Origin: DASUAS01 sp963809795
GTDB taxonomy: Bacteria; Actinomycetota; Acidimicrobiia; IMCC26256; DASPTH01
DNA: 64,000 nt
Assembly (NCBI GenBank): GCA_963809795.1
Contig: CAWELN010000030.1
Span: 1-64,000 of the forward strand
Reading direction: 5' to 3'
Shown piece after piece: positions 1 through 8,352 of the stretch. Each line of letters opens with the position of its first letter. The stretch's first letter is position 1. The position numbers were made by a program, and so were the translations under genes. The notes below the pieces were generated by a model. That model had not been told where the DNA came from. It searched no databases and worked only from the letters and a program-made list of their open reading frames with translations.

Positions 1-224
1 GGCCCCGAATGGGGCCGCAGCATCAGGACGGTGCCGACGACGTCACAACGCACGTGCCAGAGGATACGTAACGAGCGCCTGCCGGTCGAGCGAGATTCAC
101 GACACGCCGGCACACGCGATTCGTCACCCTTGCCATCTCAATTCGTGCCCAGAACCGGGCAGAATGGAGACTCGGTTGGGTCGCCGTAGCTCTGTGATGA
201 CTTGAACAGCGCCGTGGCGTGAAG

Positions 225-813
225 TTACCGCCGGATCATCTTCGCTTCGCCGATCAGCGACATGAACGGCAACTGGAGCTCGCTCGTGGAGATGCCGAAC
301 TCCCGGTACACGAACCAGGCCAGATCCGCGGCCCACACCGCGGCCATGGCCTCGAGCTGGTCGACTGGGACCTGCAGGATTGGGCTGGAATTCACGCGCT
401 CGAACGGCTGCTCGTCCGTTGGCGGGGTCGACGTAGCGATCGAACAGCGCGCCTTGCCCGCGTGGACGGAGCACCAACTCGAGGCGATATAGGACGTCGT
501 AGCTGCTGATGCCCGAGTACTCGATCGGCCCCTGCTCCGAAGCCTGCAGCAGCCCTTCGACGATCTTGGTGACCTTGTCGAACCAAAGTCGCCGCGGCTC
601 AGGCCATTCATTCCAGAAGTCCTCATCGAGCTGTGGCGGTGGACCCGCGTCTTGCGGCCGGTTCGCCCAGTACTGCTCGATGTGGTGGCGATAGGCGGCC
701 ATGACGTGTTCGGCCGAGTCCTGGCCGCCCAAGAGCAGATACAAGCCAATGACCCAGCACTCCCAGATCGAGCGGATGAGCAAGCCGGCGAGATCGACCG
801 CGGCCCGCGTCAA
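225..813 (-). pseudogene. Broken helical protein gene, DUF5677-like (tentative)
   Basis: Read from a TTG at 813, the first ~130 residues look coding: an Ala/Leu-rich helix (AGLLIRSIWECWVIGLYLLL) and then an acidic, Trp-rich segment. Near 420 the frame must shift by one base, beside a GGGG run, to continue into a coherent 60-residue tail that contains QVPVDQLEAMAAVWAADLAW and ends at the TAA at 225-227. Without the shift the reading becomes an Arg/Gly-rich nonsense tail. The start is also doubtful: another frame upstream (ATG at 853) reads MRAEALLRGVRILID and may be the original N-terminus. The long N-terminal helix with an early Arg-Ser resembles DUF5677-type proteins. The function is unknown. 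The gene lies inside the element that ends at the tRNA-Ser fragment. Confidence 0.5.
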
Positions 814-1039
814 TCAGGATCCGTACTCCACGCAGCAGCGCCTCGGCACGCATGAGTCAGCCGGCGGCAAGTTGCCGCGGGGTATCAGGGACCGTCGTGA
901 GGTGGTCATGTCGACTCTCGAGAAGGTCCAGCATGGCGCCAACGGGATCGCGCATCGACGACGTACGGTAGGTGCGGTTCCGGACCAGTTCGGTGCGTTT
1001 CCGCGCTAACCCCCGAACGCTGGCTCGGACGTGAGCCGT

Positions 1040-1420
1040 GGGCTTCGTGCGTGCCGTTGGCGGCTCAGTTTGAGGGTGGTTGCAACCGGCGGACCCACCA
1101 GACAGAACTCGTTGTCCTCTGGGTCGGCCATTACAGCGACTGTTCCTTCGTCGTCAGAGATGGCACTCGCCTGTGTACGACCCGTGGTGTTCGACGACCC
1201 ATGCCGACGCTGCCGGCAGGTCATCGGTCCACAAATCGAGGTGCAGCCTGACCTTGTGCAGCTTGCGATCAGGTACTGGCTGAAAGTTCAGCACCGGACC
1301 GCCTTCGACGGTCGCCTCTGTGCGAGCCCACCCTGGTAACCCGGGCTCCACCAGCGCAACGCCAAGCAACTCGGTCCAGAACTGGCCGACGCGCTCGACG
1401 TCAGAGACAGTCGATCATGA
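1040..1420 (-). pseudogene. Frameshifted VOC/glyoxalase-like gene
   Basis: Three reading-frame pieces on the minus strand make one vicinal-oxygen-chelate protein. A start around 1418 gives MIDC and then breaks. The next frame gives DVERVGQFWTELLGVALVEP and continues to WTDDLPAASAWVVEHHG. After a second break near 1195 the last frame gives SDDEGTVAVMADPEDNEFCL, the classic C-terminal signature of Glyoxalase_6-type proteins. These proteins bind small organic substrates, sometimes with a metal, and often act as antibiotic or xenobiotic binding or resistance proteins. With two frameshifts the gene is very probably inactive. Family assignment is strong; the substrate is unknown. Confidence 0.7.
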
Positions 1421-1575
1421 CGCCTCCACCCGCACTCGAAAGGGACGCACGCCGATCAGTGTGCTCGATGCAGGTCGTCAGTGCGCTACTTGCTCGAACC
1501 GCTCCGTAACCACGTCACGGGGTGGCGTTTGTGTGCGTCCCCATATCGCTGGATCGCCGGCGGGATAGATCACTA

Positions 1576-1607
1576 CTCACAGATGAGACGAATCTCTCAT
1601 CTGTGAG
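1576..1607. promoter_or_regulatory. Perfect 13-bp inverted repeat, probable operator
   Basis: CTCACAGATGAGA at 1576-1588 and its exact reverse complement at 1595-1607 are separated by six bases. The palindrome lies 35 bases before the assigned start of the wHTH-nucleotidyltransferase gene. A perfect dyad of this length next to a gene encoding its own winged helix suggests an autorepression operator. A transcription-terminator role is less likely because no T-run follows it. Confidence 0.6.
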
Positions 1608-1642
1608 GGTAGCTGACCCATGGACTTCGCCGGCCGGTCGAG

Positions 1643-2242
1643 GTGCTCATACCGGACGCACAGGGTCGGGTCCTCGGGGCGCTCACTCGCACCACCGACG
1701 AACTGACACTGACCACGCTCGCCGATCTCTCGGGCGTGTCCCTGGCCCACGCTGCCCGTATCGTCCCTCGGCTTGTGGAGCTCGGTGTCGTTGAGCGGCG
1801 AGAGGTGCCCCCCGCGGTCCTCGTGAGGCTCGTGCCGGACAACCTTGCGGCCCGACTGCTTCTCGCGCTCGCCGATCTTCGACACGCACTCTTGGACGAG
1901 CTACGCAAGAGCGCGCACAAGATTGAGCCGTCTCCCGCGAATGTGACGTTGTTCGGCTCGTTCGCTCGGGGTGACGACGACGCGGCGAGCGACATCGACG
2001 TCGTCGTCGTGCGCCCGAGCGCGGTCAGTGAGGACGACGCCGCCTGGTCTGAATCGATCGCCCGTTGGGAAGCCCACGGGCGACGCGTTTCGGGGAACGC
2101 CGTCAATCGCATTGAGGTCCGGGACGACGAAGTACCGAGGCTGATGCGCTCACGCCGGCCGCTCTGGCAAACGATCCGCCGAGAGGGGATCACGCTGCAG
2201 GGTCAACCGCTCGAGGTGCTCGGAACCGGCGCCCGTGCCTAG
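1643..2242 (+). CDS. Winged-helix MNT-type nucleotidyltransferase (antitoxin of a MNT/HEPN pair)
   Basis: The protein has 199 residues. Residues ~8-65 form a winged helix (LGALTRTTDELTLTTLADLS, then a GVVERREVPP wing). Residues ~100-125 carry the minimal nucleotidyltransferase signature, GSF at 105-107 followed by DID at 117-119, which binds metal and nucleotide. In known MNT/HEPN modules the MNT protein adenylylates or otherwise neutralises the HEPN RNase; the wHTH could make it an autoregulator. The next gene overlaps it by 8 bases, so translation is coupled. The start is uncertain. GTG 1643 is assigned, but ATG 1620 followed by a one-base deletion near 1629 would give MDFRRPVEVLIPDAQGRV, which looks more natural; the intact frame reaches back only to 1613. 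Confidence 0.8.
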   Translation: MLIPDAQGRVLGALTRTTDELTLTTLADLSGVSLAHAARIVPRLVELGVVERREVPPAVLVRLVPDNLAARLLLALADLRHALLDELRKSAHKIEPSPANVTLFGSFARGDDDAASDIDVVVVRPSAVSEDDAAWSESIARWEAHGRRVSGNAVNRIEVRDDEVPRLMRSRRPLWQTIRREGITLQGQPLEVLGTGARA

Positions 2243-2633
2243 AGAAACCCGCGCTCGGCGAGTCACCGCCGCGCAGACACGCACGTACCTCGGCAAGGCC
2301 GAGGAGTTCCTTACCGCGGCACGGGAAAGCCTCGAGGCGGGTCATTCGCTCGCTGCAACCAGCCTCGCGGTACACGCGGGCATCAGCGCGTGCGACGCGA
2401 TCTGCGGCGCCCGCACCGGTCAGCGCGCCGCCGGAGCCGATCACGGACAAGCCGTCACCCTTCTCGGCCGAGCCGGCCGCGAAGGGAAGGACGCCGCGCG
2501 ATTGCTCACAAGACTGATGCCGCTCAAGAACCGAGCCGAGTACGAGCCCCAGGACGTGCCGAAAACCAGCGCAGCACGCGCCGTCGACCAGGCCGAGCGG
2601 ATCGTCCAGATCGCTCGCCAGGTCGTCGCCTGA
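2235..2633 (+). CDS. HEPN-domain protein, SAV_6107-like (toxin partner of MNT)
   Basis: The gene encodes 132 residues, mostly helical, with a GTG start inside the preceding gene. Features are the AEEFLTAARESLEAG helix, an A-S-L-A-V-H-A-GISACDAICGART helix, and a C-terminal L-M-P-L-KNRAEYEP segment in the place where canonical HEPN RNases carry R-x4-6-H. Here the basic residue (K98/R100) is kept but the His is Tyr103, as I recall for the SAV_6107-like HEPN subfamily. HEPN proteins paired with MNT proteins act as RNase toxins or as partners of nucleotide transfer. Assignment of the pair is firm; whether this one cleaves RNA is uncertain given the changed motif. Confidence 0.75.
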   Translation: MPRETRARRVTAAQTRTYLGKAEEFLTAARESLEAGHSLAATSLAVHAGISACDAICGARTGQRAAGADHGQAVTLLGRAGREGKDAARLLTRLMPLKNRAEYEPQDVPKTSAARAVDQAERIVQIARQVVA

Positions 2634-2783
2634 CCGCGTTGACCACGTGACCGCGTCCTTGCCCATGAGTTTGCCCATCAGTCCTGGTCGTACGGGGCAG
2701 ATTCGCAAGACTCGACGAGCCTGCGCAGACCTGTGACCAGCAGAAACGCGACGGCGAAGACGACGAAGACGCGTGTGCGCCCT

Positions 2784-2838
2784 CTTGAAAACCGTTGAGG
2801 CGCAAGTCTCCGAGGGTTCGAATCCCTCTCCCTCCGCC
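2784..2838 (+). repeat. 3' fragment of tRNA-Ser(UGA): attachment-site remnant
   Basis: From the anticodon loop (CTTGAAA, anticodon TGA at 2786-2788) to the acceptor end (TCCCTCC, discriminator G, then CC), this is the 3' half of a serine tRNA. It has a long variable arm and a T-arm GAGGG-TTCGAAT-CCCTC. The T-arm and acceptor match the complete tRNA-Ser(GCU) at 15440-15532 except for one T-loop base. No 5' half precedes it. Tyrosine integrases commonly recombine in the anticodon loop and leave such displaced 3' ends, so the element lies to the left. The rest of 2634-3050 shows no gene. Confidence 0.8.
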
Positions 2839-3050
2839 CTTCGGCCAGAATCACGACGTTCGGGCTGGTCTGCGTTCCGCATGAGGCGTCCAATCGTTCG
2901 CTGAAGGAACGCTGCTCGTTCGAACCCCTGTTCGGCCCTGACGCCGTACCGCCGGGGGCGACGAGCTTCCACACTGCCCGCGAGCGGGCGATTCGCGAAC
3001 GCGACCTCTTCGCCCTGTTCGGTACAGAAGGTCCGGGTTATTCTTCCCGA

Positions 3051-6000
3051 ATGCTCGACATCGAGCGCCTCGCGAATGCCCTGCCCGCGTACGAGATCGG
3101 CGGCGAGCTCGGGCGCGGCGCTTCCGGAATCGTCATCGCCGGTCGGCATCGTCAGCTCGGCCGAGCGGTCGCCATCAAGCAGATGAAGCCGGAACTGAGC
3201 GCTGATCCCGCGGTCGGCGAACGCTTCCTGGCCGAAGCTCGCCTGCTGGCAACGCTCGATCACCCTCATGTCGTGGCCATCTACGATTTCGTGGAGCAAG
3301 ACGGCTTGTGCCTGCTGGTCATGGAACATCTCACCGGCGGCACCGTCTCGACCCAGTTCCACCCCGGTGGCGTCTCCGCAGACGTCTCCTGCGCAATCCT
3401 GCTGGCGCTGTGTGCCGGACTCGACCACGCGCACGAGCACGGCGTCTTACACCGCGATGTCAAACCCGAGAACCTCATGTTCTCGGGCCGCGGCACGCTC
3501 AAGGTGACGGATCTGGGCATCGCCAAGGTCATCGGAGGTTCGGCGACGCTCGCCACGCGAGCGGGCGAGGTGCTGGGGACTCCCGCGTACATCGCGCCGG
3601 AGCAGGCGCGAGGTGACGAGCTCACACCCGCGACCGATGTCTACGCAGCCGGCACGCTGTTCTATTGGCTCCTGGCTGGTCGGCTGCCGTTCCCGGTGGA
3701 CAGCGATCCCGCCACGATGCTGTACCGACACGTTCACGAGACACCACCGCCGCTCATGGAAGTGGCGCACGCCGTGCCGGCGGAACTCGCCGCGATCGCC
3801 GATCGAGCGATCTCGACGTCGGCCGCGAACCGGCAGCAGAGCGCACTCGAGCTGGGTGTCGCGATCGCGCACGGCGCGGTGGATACCTGGGGTCCGGGAT
3901 GGCTGTCGAGGACCAGCGTGCCGGTGCTGGCGAGCGGTCCGATACTCGCGGCCGCCTTGGGAGAGTCATCCATCCCGCCATACCGGCACCGCGCCGTGCT
4001 GCACGAGGCACCGCCGCCGCCCGAGCCTCGCGATCCTGTGGGCGGTGGATTCCTTCCCGTCCAGATGCTCCACCCGGGCTTGCGGTCGCCAGCAGGCGAC
4101 GCGGCGGCATCGAGCCCTCCCGCTGATGTTGCGTCGAGCTCCGGTCCGACCGCGACACCGTCGCCGAGCCCGGAGATCCTCTCGCCGCCAGCCGTCTCGT
4201 CCCCCGTTCCGTCCTCGTCCGCACCCGCCTCCCCGGTCGCACTCGGCTCGGAGTCTCCCGGGAGTTCGGATGACGTCGCGCCCCCCTCGCTGCCGGTCGC
4301 CGGTTCGAGCGTCCCCGGAGCGGGATCGACCGATGAGGGCGGTCGCCGTTGGACGCAGCGCCGCGTCGTGATACCGCTCGCGCTCGTCGCGGCACTGATC
4401 GTGGCAGTCGTCGCGGCAGTCGTCGTGCTGAGCAGCGGCAGCGCGGAGCATCAGAAGACCACGGCGGCGGACAACCACCCCCAGGCCACGCGCGGGGTGA
4501 CCTCGGTCGCGGCGTGGCGGGCGTTGCCGGAGGCGCCGACGGCCCGTCAACAGGTCGCGTCGACGGTGTTCCAGGGAACGTTGTGGGTGTTCGGTGGGCT
4601 GACCGAGGGTGCTGCGACGACCAAGGTGGAGGGATACGACCCGGCGATCTCGACGTGGGAGACCGGACCAGATCTCCCTCAGCCGCTGCACCACGCGATG
4701 GCTGTCGTCTACCACGGCGAGATGGTCGTGATCGGTGGTTGGGTACCGACCGCTGACGCTGTCGACGGGAGCGTGTCGAACCGGGTCTATGCGCTCCGCC
4801 ATGACAAGTGGGTGGAGCTGGCGCCCCTCAACCACGCACGAGCCGCGGGCGCGGCAGCAGTGGTTGGCAACAAGATCATCGTCGCAGGAGGCCAAGCCGA
4901 CCATCAGTTGGTCACCTCCACCGAAGTGTTCGACGGTACGAGCTGGACTGACGTCGCCGCGATGCCGACACCTCGTGATCACCTCGGGGCCGTCTCCGAC
5001 GGGCGCTACTACTACGCGGTCGGCGGCCGCGCGCTCTCCGCCGACCAGAACATCGGCGCCGTCGAGCGCTACGACCCGACGGACGACCACTGGGACGAGC
5101 TGCCCAAGATGCCCACTCCCCGAGGCGGCCTCGGTGTCGCCATCGTGGGCACGCGACTCGTCACCGTCGGAGGTGAGAGCCCCACGTCGGTGTTCAACAC
5201 CGTGGAGGCACTCGACCTCAACACCAAGACCTGGTCCACCCTTCCTCCGATGAAGACACCGCGCCACGGCCTCGCGGTGCTCACCACCGGTCACACCCTC
5301 TTCGCCATCGACGGCGCCGTCGTGCCCGGCCACCTCGACTCCGTCCCCACCACCGAAGCCATCGACCTGTCGGGTTCCCCCGTCGTGGCGGCGTGGCGGG
5401 CGTTGCCGGAGGCGCCGACGGCCCGTCAACAGGTCGCGTCGACGGTGTTCCAGGGAACGTTGTGGGTGTTCGGTGGGCTGACCGAGGGTGCTGCGACGAC
5501 CAAGGTGGAGGGATACGACCCGGCGATCTCGACGTGGGAGACCGGACCAGATCTCCCTCAGCCGCTGCACCACGCGATGGCTGTCGTCTACCACGGCGAG
5601 ATGGTCGTGATCGGTGGTTGGGTACCGACCGCTGACGCTGTCGACGGGAGCGTGTCGAACCGGGTCTATGCGCTCCGCCATGACAAGTGGGTGGAGCTGG
5701 CGCCCCTCAACCACGCACGAGCCGCGGGCGCGGCAGCAGTGGTTGGCAACAAGATCATCGTCGCAGGAGGCCAAGCCGACCATCAGTTGGTCACCTCCAC
5801 CGAAGTGTTCGACGGTACGAGCTGGACTGACGTCGCCGCGATGCCGACACCTCGTGATCACCTCGGGGCCGTCTCCGACGGGCGCTACTACTACGCGGTC
5901 GGCGGCCGCGCGCTCTCCGCCGACCAGAACATCGGCGCCGTCGAGCGCTACGACCCGACGGACGACCACTGGGACGAACTGCCCAAGATGCCCACTCCCC

Positions 6001-6254
6001 GAGGCGGCCTCGGTGTCGCCATCGTGGGCACGCGACTCGTCACCGTCGGAGGTGAGAGCCCCACGTCGGTGTTCAACACCGTGGAGGCACTCGACCTCAA
6101 CACCAAGACCTGGTCCACCCTTCCTCCGATGAAGACACCGCGCCACGGCCTCGCGGTGCTCACCACCGGTCACACCCTCTTCGCCATCGACGGCGCCGTC
6201 GTGCCCGGCCACCTCGACTCCGTCCCCACCACCGAAGCCATCGACCTGTCGTGA
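3051..6254 (+). CDS. Transmembrane Ser/Thr protein kinase with two extracellular six-blade Kelch propellers
   Basis: The protein has 1067 residues. Residues ~14-270 are a PknB-type kinase: Gly loop GRGASG at 21-26, Lys43 (AIKQMK), HRDVKPEN at 134-141, and DLG instead of DFG at 154-156, followed by an APE-like PEQ. A Pro/Ser-rich juxtamembrane stretch (~315-435) leads to one membrane helix (VIPLALVAALIVAVVAAVVV, ~443-462). The outside part holds two tandem ~288-residue blocks, each with six Kelch motifs (LWVFGG, MVVIGG, IIVAGG, YYYAVGG, LVTVGG, LFAIDG), enough for one beta-propeller each. Kelch domains usually bind proteins or glycans, so this looks like a sensor kinase for an extracellular ligand. 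The convergent neighbour is an FHA-cyclase, a plausible phospho-Thr reader. Confidence 0.9.
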   Translation: MLDIERLANALPAYEIGGELGRGASGIVIAGRHRQLGRAVAIKQMKPELSADPAVGERFLAEARLLATLDHPHVVAIYDFVEQDGLCLLVMEHLTGGTVSTQFHPGGVSADVSCAILLALCAGLDHAHEHGVLHRDVKPENLMFSGRGTLKVTDLGIAKVIGGSATLATRAGEVLGTPAYIAPEQARGDELTPATDVYAAGTLFYWLLAGRLPFPVDSDPATMLYRHVHETPPPLMEVAHAVPAELAAIADRAISTSAANRQQSALELGVAIAHGAVDTWGPGWLSRTSVPVLASGPILAAALGESSIPPYRHRAVLHEAPPPPEPRDPVGGGFLPVQMLHPGLRSPAGDAAASSPPADVASSSGPTATPSPSPEILSPPAVSSPVPSSSAPASPVALGSESPGSSDDVAPPSLPVAGSSVPGAGSTDEGGRRWTQRRVVIPLALVAALIVAVVAAVVVLSSGSAEHQKTTAADNHPQATRGVTSVAAWRALPEAPTARQQVASTVFQGTLWVFGGLTEGAATTKVEGYDPAISTWETGPDLPQPLHHAMAVVYHGEMVVIGGWVPTADAVDGSVSNRVYALRHDKWVELAPLNHARAAGAAAVVGNKIIVAGGQADHQLVTSTEVFDGTSWTDVAAMPTPRDHLGAVSDGRYYYAVGGRALSADQNIGAVERYDPTDDHWDELPKMPTPRGGLGVAIVGTRLVTVGGESPTSVFNTVEALDLNTKTWSTLPPMKTPRHGLAVLTTGHTLFAIDGAVVPGHLDSVPTTEAIDLSGSPVVAAWRALPEAPTARQQVASTVFQGTLWVFGGLTEGAATTKVEGYDPAISTWETGPDLPQPLHHAMAVVYHGEMVVIGGWVPTADAVDGSVSNRVYALRHDKWVELAPLNHARAAGAAAVVGNKIIVAGGQADHQLVTSTEVFDGTSWTDVAAMPTPRDHLGAVSDGRYYYAVGGRALSADQNIGAVERYDPTDDHWDELPKMPTPRGGLGVAIVGTRLVTVGGESPTSVFNTVEALDLNTKTWSTLPPMKTPRHGLAVLTTGHTLFAIDGAVVPGHLDSVPTTEAIDLS
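4509..6251 (+). repeat. Near-identical 864-bp tandem duplication encoding Kelch propellers
   Basis: Copies at 4509-5372 and 5388-6251 are separated by 15 bp (period 879 bp, exactly 293 codons). The only difference I noticed is one synonymous GAG/GAA change near 5096 and 5975. The duplication is in frame and doubles the Kelch propeller of the kinase. The near-identity implies a very recent duplication, ongoing gene conversion, or an assembly artefact. Confidence 0.9.
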
Positions 6255-6277
6255 CGTGAGCTCGGCGATCCCGACAG

Positions 6278-7225
6278 TCAGGGGGGAGGAGTCGGGAGCC
6301 GCAATCCGCGTACCTGCACCGGCTCGTGCCAGCTCTTGACCTCGACCGACTCGGGTTCACCGAACGGGAACCGCTGCACCGCCGCTTGGTAGAACGTCTC
6401 GGTCACGAGGACCTCGCTGCGTCCCTGTCGCGCGGCCAGCCCCGAGAGCCGAAAGGCCAGATTGGCGGCGTCGCCGACCACACCGAGCAGCACACCGGTC
6501 AGGGAGCTCACCGCGGCATCCCCGCGCGCGACACCCCACCCCATGCGCAGCGTTTGACCGTCGACGCCGCGGAAGGCGATTCTCGGCGCGATCTCGTCGA
6601 GTCGTTGCGCAGCTGCGACGATGAACTCGATCGCAAGCTCCGGCGCGTTCGGCACCGAGTCGAGCTCCCACACGGCGAAGAACGCGTCGCCGACATAGTT
6701 GCTCAGCGTGCCGCGATAACGGGTGAGCAGAGTCCGGAACTCGGCCAGAAGCACGTCGAGACTCTCCATCACCAACCGGCTTGGCATCGCATGGCTGGCG
6801 GTGGAGAACCCCACGATGTCGGCGACGACCATGACGAAATCGGCGTTCGTGACGCTGCGAATCGTCTGGAACGACGTGAACGGCAGGTCGGCGAGAGGCG
6901 ACGTCGATTGGAACTCGAGCTCGACACTCCCCACGGTGAGGCGGTCTCCGGAGCTGAGCGTCGTGGGCACAGCCCGTTCGATCCGAATGCCGTTCACGCG
7001 TGTTCCGTTGGTGCTCGTGTCGACGACGTAGGCAAGGCCGCGCTCGCGTACCCGGATCTCCAGGTGGTTTCGGGAAACACTGAGGTCGTCGACGACCAGG
7101 CGTTGATCCTCCGGCGCGCCCGCGCACTCCCGTCCCACGTAGATGACGTCGCGGACCGCGACCTCGCATGAATCGCTCGTGCCGGGGTTGAGGATGAGTC
7201 GGGCCCGGGTCGCCGTCTCGCTCAT
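6278..7225 (-). CDS. FHA-domain class III adenylate/guanylate cyclase
   Basis: The gene encodes 315 residues. The N-terminal FHA domain (~25-108) has the phospho-Thr-binding signature GRE at 31-33, SVSRNHLEI at 49-57 and STNGTRVNG at 71-79. The C-terminal class III cyclase homology domain begins at VVADIVGFS (metal Asp136) and continues with the second metal Asp in VGDAFFAVW (Asp180) and the GWGVARGDA and GDAANLAFRL segments. It would make cAMP or cGMP once recruited to phosphorylated proteins. It is convergent with the Kelch kinase gene (23 bp between stops), so the two may form a kinase-to-cyclic-nucleotide relay. No membrane segment is seen. Confidence 0.85.
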   Translation of the reverse strand: MSETATRARLILNPGTSDSCEVAVRDVIYVGRECAGAPEDQRLVVDDLSVSRNHLEIRVRERGLAYVVDTSTNGTRVNGIRIERAVPTTLSSGDRLTVGSVELEFQSTSPLADLPFTSFQTIRSVTNADFVMVVADIVGFSTASHAMPSRLVMESLDVLLAEFRTLLTRYRGTLSNYVGDAFFAVWELDSVPNAPELAIEFIVAAAQRLDEIAPRIAFRGVDGQTLRMGWGVARGDAAVSSLTGVLLGVVGDAANLAFRLSGLAARQGRSEVLVTETFYQAAVQRFPFGEPESVEVKSWHEPVQVRGLRLPTPPP

Positions 7226-7267
7226 GACTCCACCTCTCCGTCGACGAGCGGAAGCGGACCGTACCCC

Positions 7268-7525
7268 TCAGTCGGCAACGGCACCGGGCGTCGGCTGCGA
7301 ACCCATCAGATCAGGGGCGAGCCGGCGACGGACGTGATCGAGGTGCGACCGGTGCGTGACCTCGATCTGCTCGCCGTAGACCAGCAGATCATGCCGTGGG
7401 CTCCGCGGCGCGCGGTTCGAGTTCGTCGACCGCGGCGGCGATGGCGACGTGTGCGACAGGGACGTCGGGAAGCCAACGGACGGCGGCCAGCACGGCAGCA
7501 GACGTTATCGGGTCGGTGCCGTCGG
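7268..7525 (-). pseudogene. Possible gene remnant between cyclase and ABC permease
   Basis: Two minus-strand frames look coding but do not join. The upstream frame reads ITSAAVLAAVRWLPDVPVAH and ends in EPRAAEPTA. After a shift near 7395 the other gives HDLLVYGEQIEVTHRSHLDH and ends at the stop at 7268. Neither matches a family I recognise. It could be the decayed 3' end of a gene in the exporter operon, or chance composition in GC-rich DNA. Confidence 0.25.
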
Positions 7526-7529
7526 GCGT

Positions 7530-8348
7530 CTAGTCCCCGGATGTCGCTCGCCGGTAGCGGCGCACACCGAGGTAGGTGAACAAGACGGTGATCGCCGTCA
7601 CCCACAGCGCGAAGTGAGCGAAGGGCACGAGCAGCGGTCCGCCGATCGCGAGGGATCGGCTCAGGTCGACCGCCGACGTCACGGGATTCCACGTCGCGAT
7701 GGGCTGCAGGAACCCGGGGAGCCGGTTCACCGGTGAGAACGCGCTGCTCGCGAAGACGAGGGGCAGCACCGGGACGAGGAGGGCGGTCTGGGCGGTCTCG
7801 GGATCGCCGACGCACAGGCCCACCCAGCCGGCGAGCGCGGTGAAGGCAAGCCCGAACGCGACGACCGTCACGACGACGCCGCACGCCTGCACGAAGCCTT
7901 CGTCGAATCGGAACCCGATCGCGAGCGCGATGAGGACGAGGAGCACGGTCTGGAGCGCGAGGCGCAGCGTGTCGCTCACCGTGCGGCCCACGAGCACGGC
8001 CGATCGGGCGATCGGGAGCGAGCGGAAACGGTCGATCATGCCGGTGTCGAGGTCGTCGGCCACGGCGACACCGGTGCGCATGGCCGCGAGCACGACCGTC
8101 TGGATGAACACGGCCGGCACCACGAACTCCCGATAGGTCTCCCCCGGCACGTGCGCGATGCCATTGAAGACGAAGGCGAAGAGCACGAGCTGCGCGACCG
8201 GCTGGATGGTCGACAGCACCATCAGGCGGCGGTTGCGCGAGAACTTCACGAGGTTCCGCCAAGCGAGTACGCAGATGTCGAAGACGACTCGGGGAGCGGC
8301 GATCGAACGCGTCTCCGGCACCGGCACCGCTACGTCGCGCATGGTCAT
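7530..8348 (-). CDS. ABC-2 type exporter permease (DrrB-like)
   Basis: The protein has 272 residues starting at ATG 8348, five bases after the stop of the ATPase gene. The in-frame extension further upstream is Arg/Ser-rich and non-coding in style. About six hydrophobic segments are visible, including the GLAFTALAGWVGLCVGD region and the late ABC-2 signature TALLVPVLPLVFASSAFSP. It would form the membrane half of a drug or lipid exporter with the ATPase encoded just upstream. The substrate cannot be deduced. DrrAB-type pairs export daunorubicin-like compounds or cell-envelope lipids. Confidence 0.85.
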   Translation of the reverse strand: MTMRDVAVPVPETRSIAAPRVVFDICVLAWRNLVKFSRNRRLMVLSTIQPVAQLVLFAFVFNGIAHVPGETYREFVVPAVFIQTVVLAAMRTGVAVADDLDTGMIDRFRSLPIARSAVLVGRTVSDTLRLALQTVLLVLIALAIGFRFDEGFVQACGVVVTVVAFGLAFTALAGWVGLCVGDPETAQTALLVPVLPLVFASSAFSPVNRLPGFLQPIATWNPVTSAVDLSRSLAIGGPLLVPFAHFALWVTAITVLFTYLGVRRYRRATSGD

Positions 8349-8352
8349 CGGT

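Noticed and set aside
1..16. Perfect hairpin GGCCCC-GAAT-GGGGCC at the left edge
   Set aside because: It could be a terminator, but there is no T-run and no upstream gene in the window to judge it by.
2678..2974. 98-codon minus-strand frame across the tRNA-Ser fragment
   Set aside because: Its most protein-like stretch (RDSNPRRLAPQRFSR) is the well-known artefact of translating a tRNA backwards.
3966..6212. Long open frame of 748 codons antisense to the Kelch kinase
   Set aside because: It is rich in Arg/His/Gly, repeats with the same 879-bp period and has no domain; it is a GC-driven shadow.
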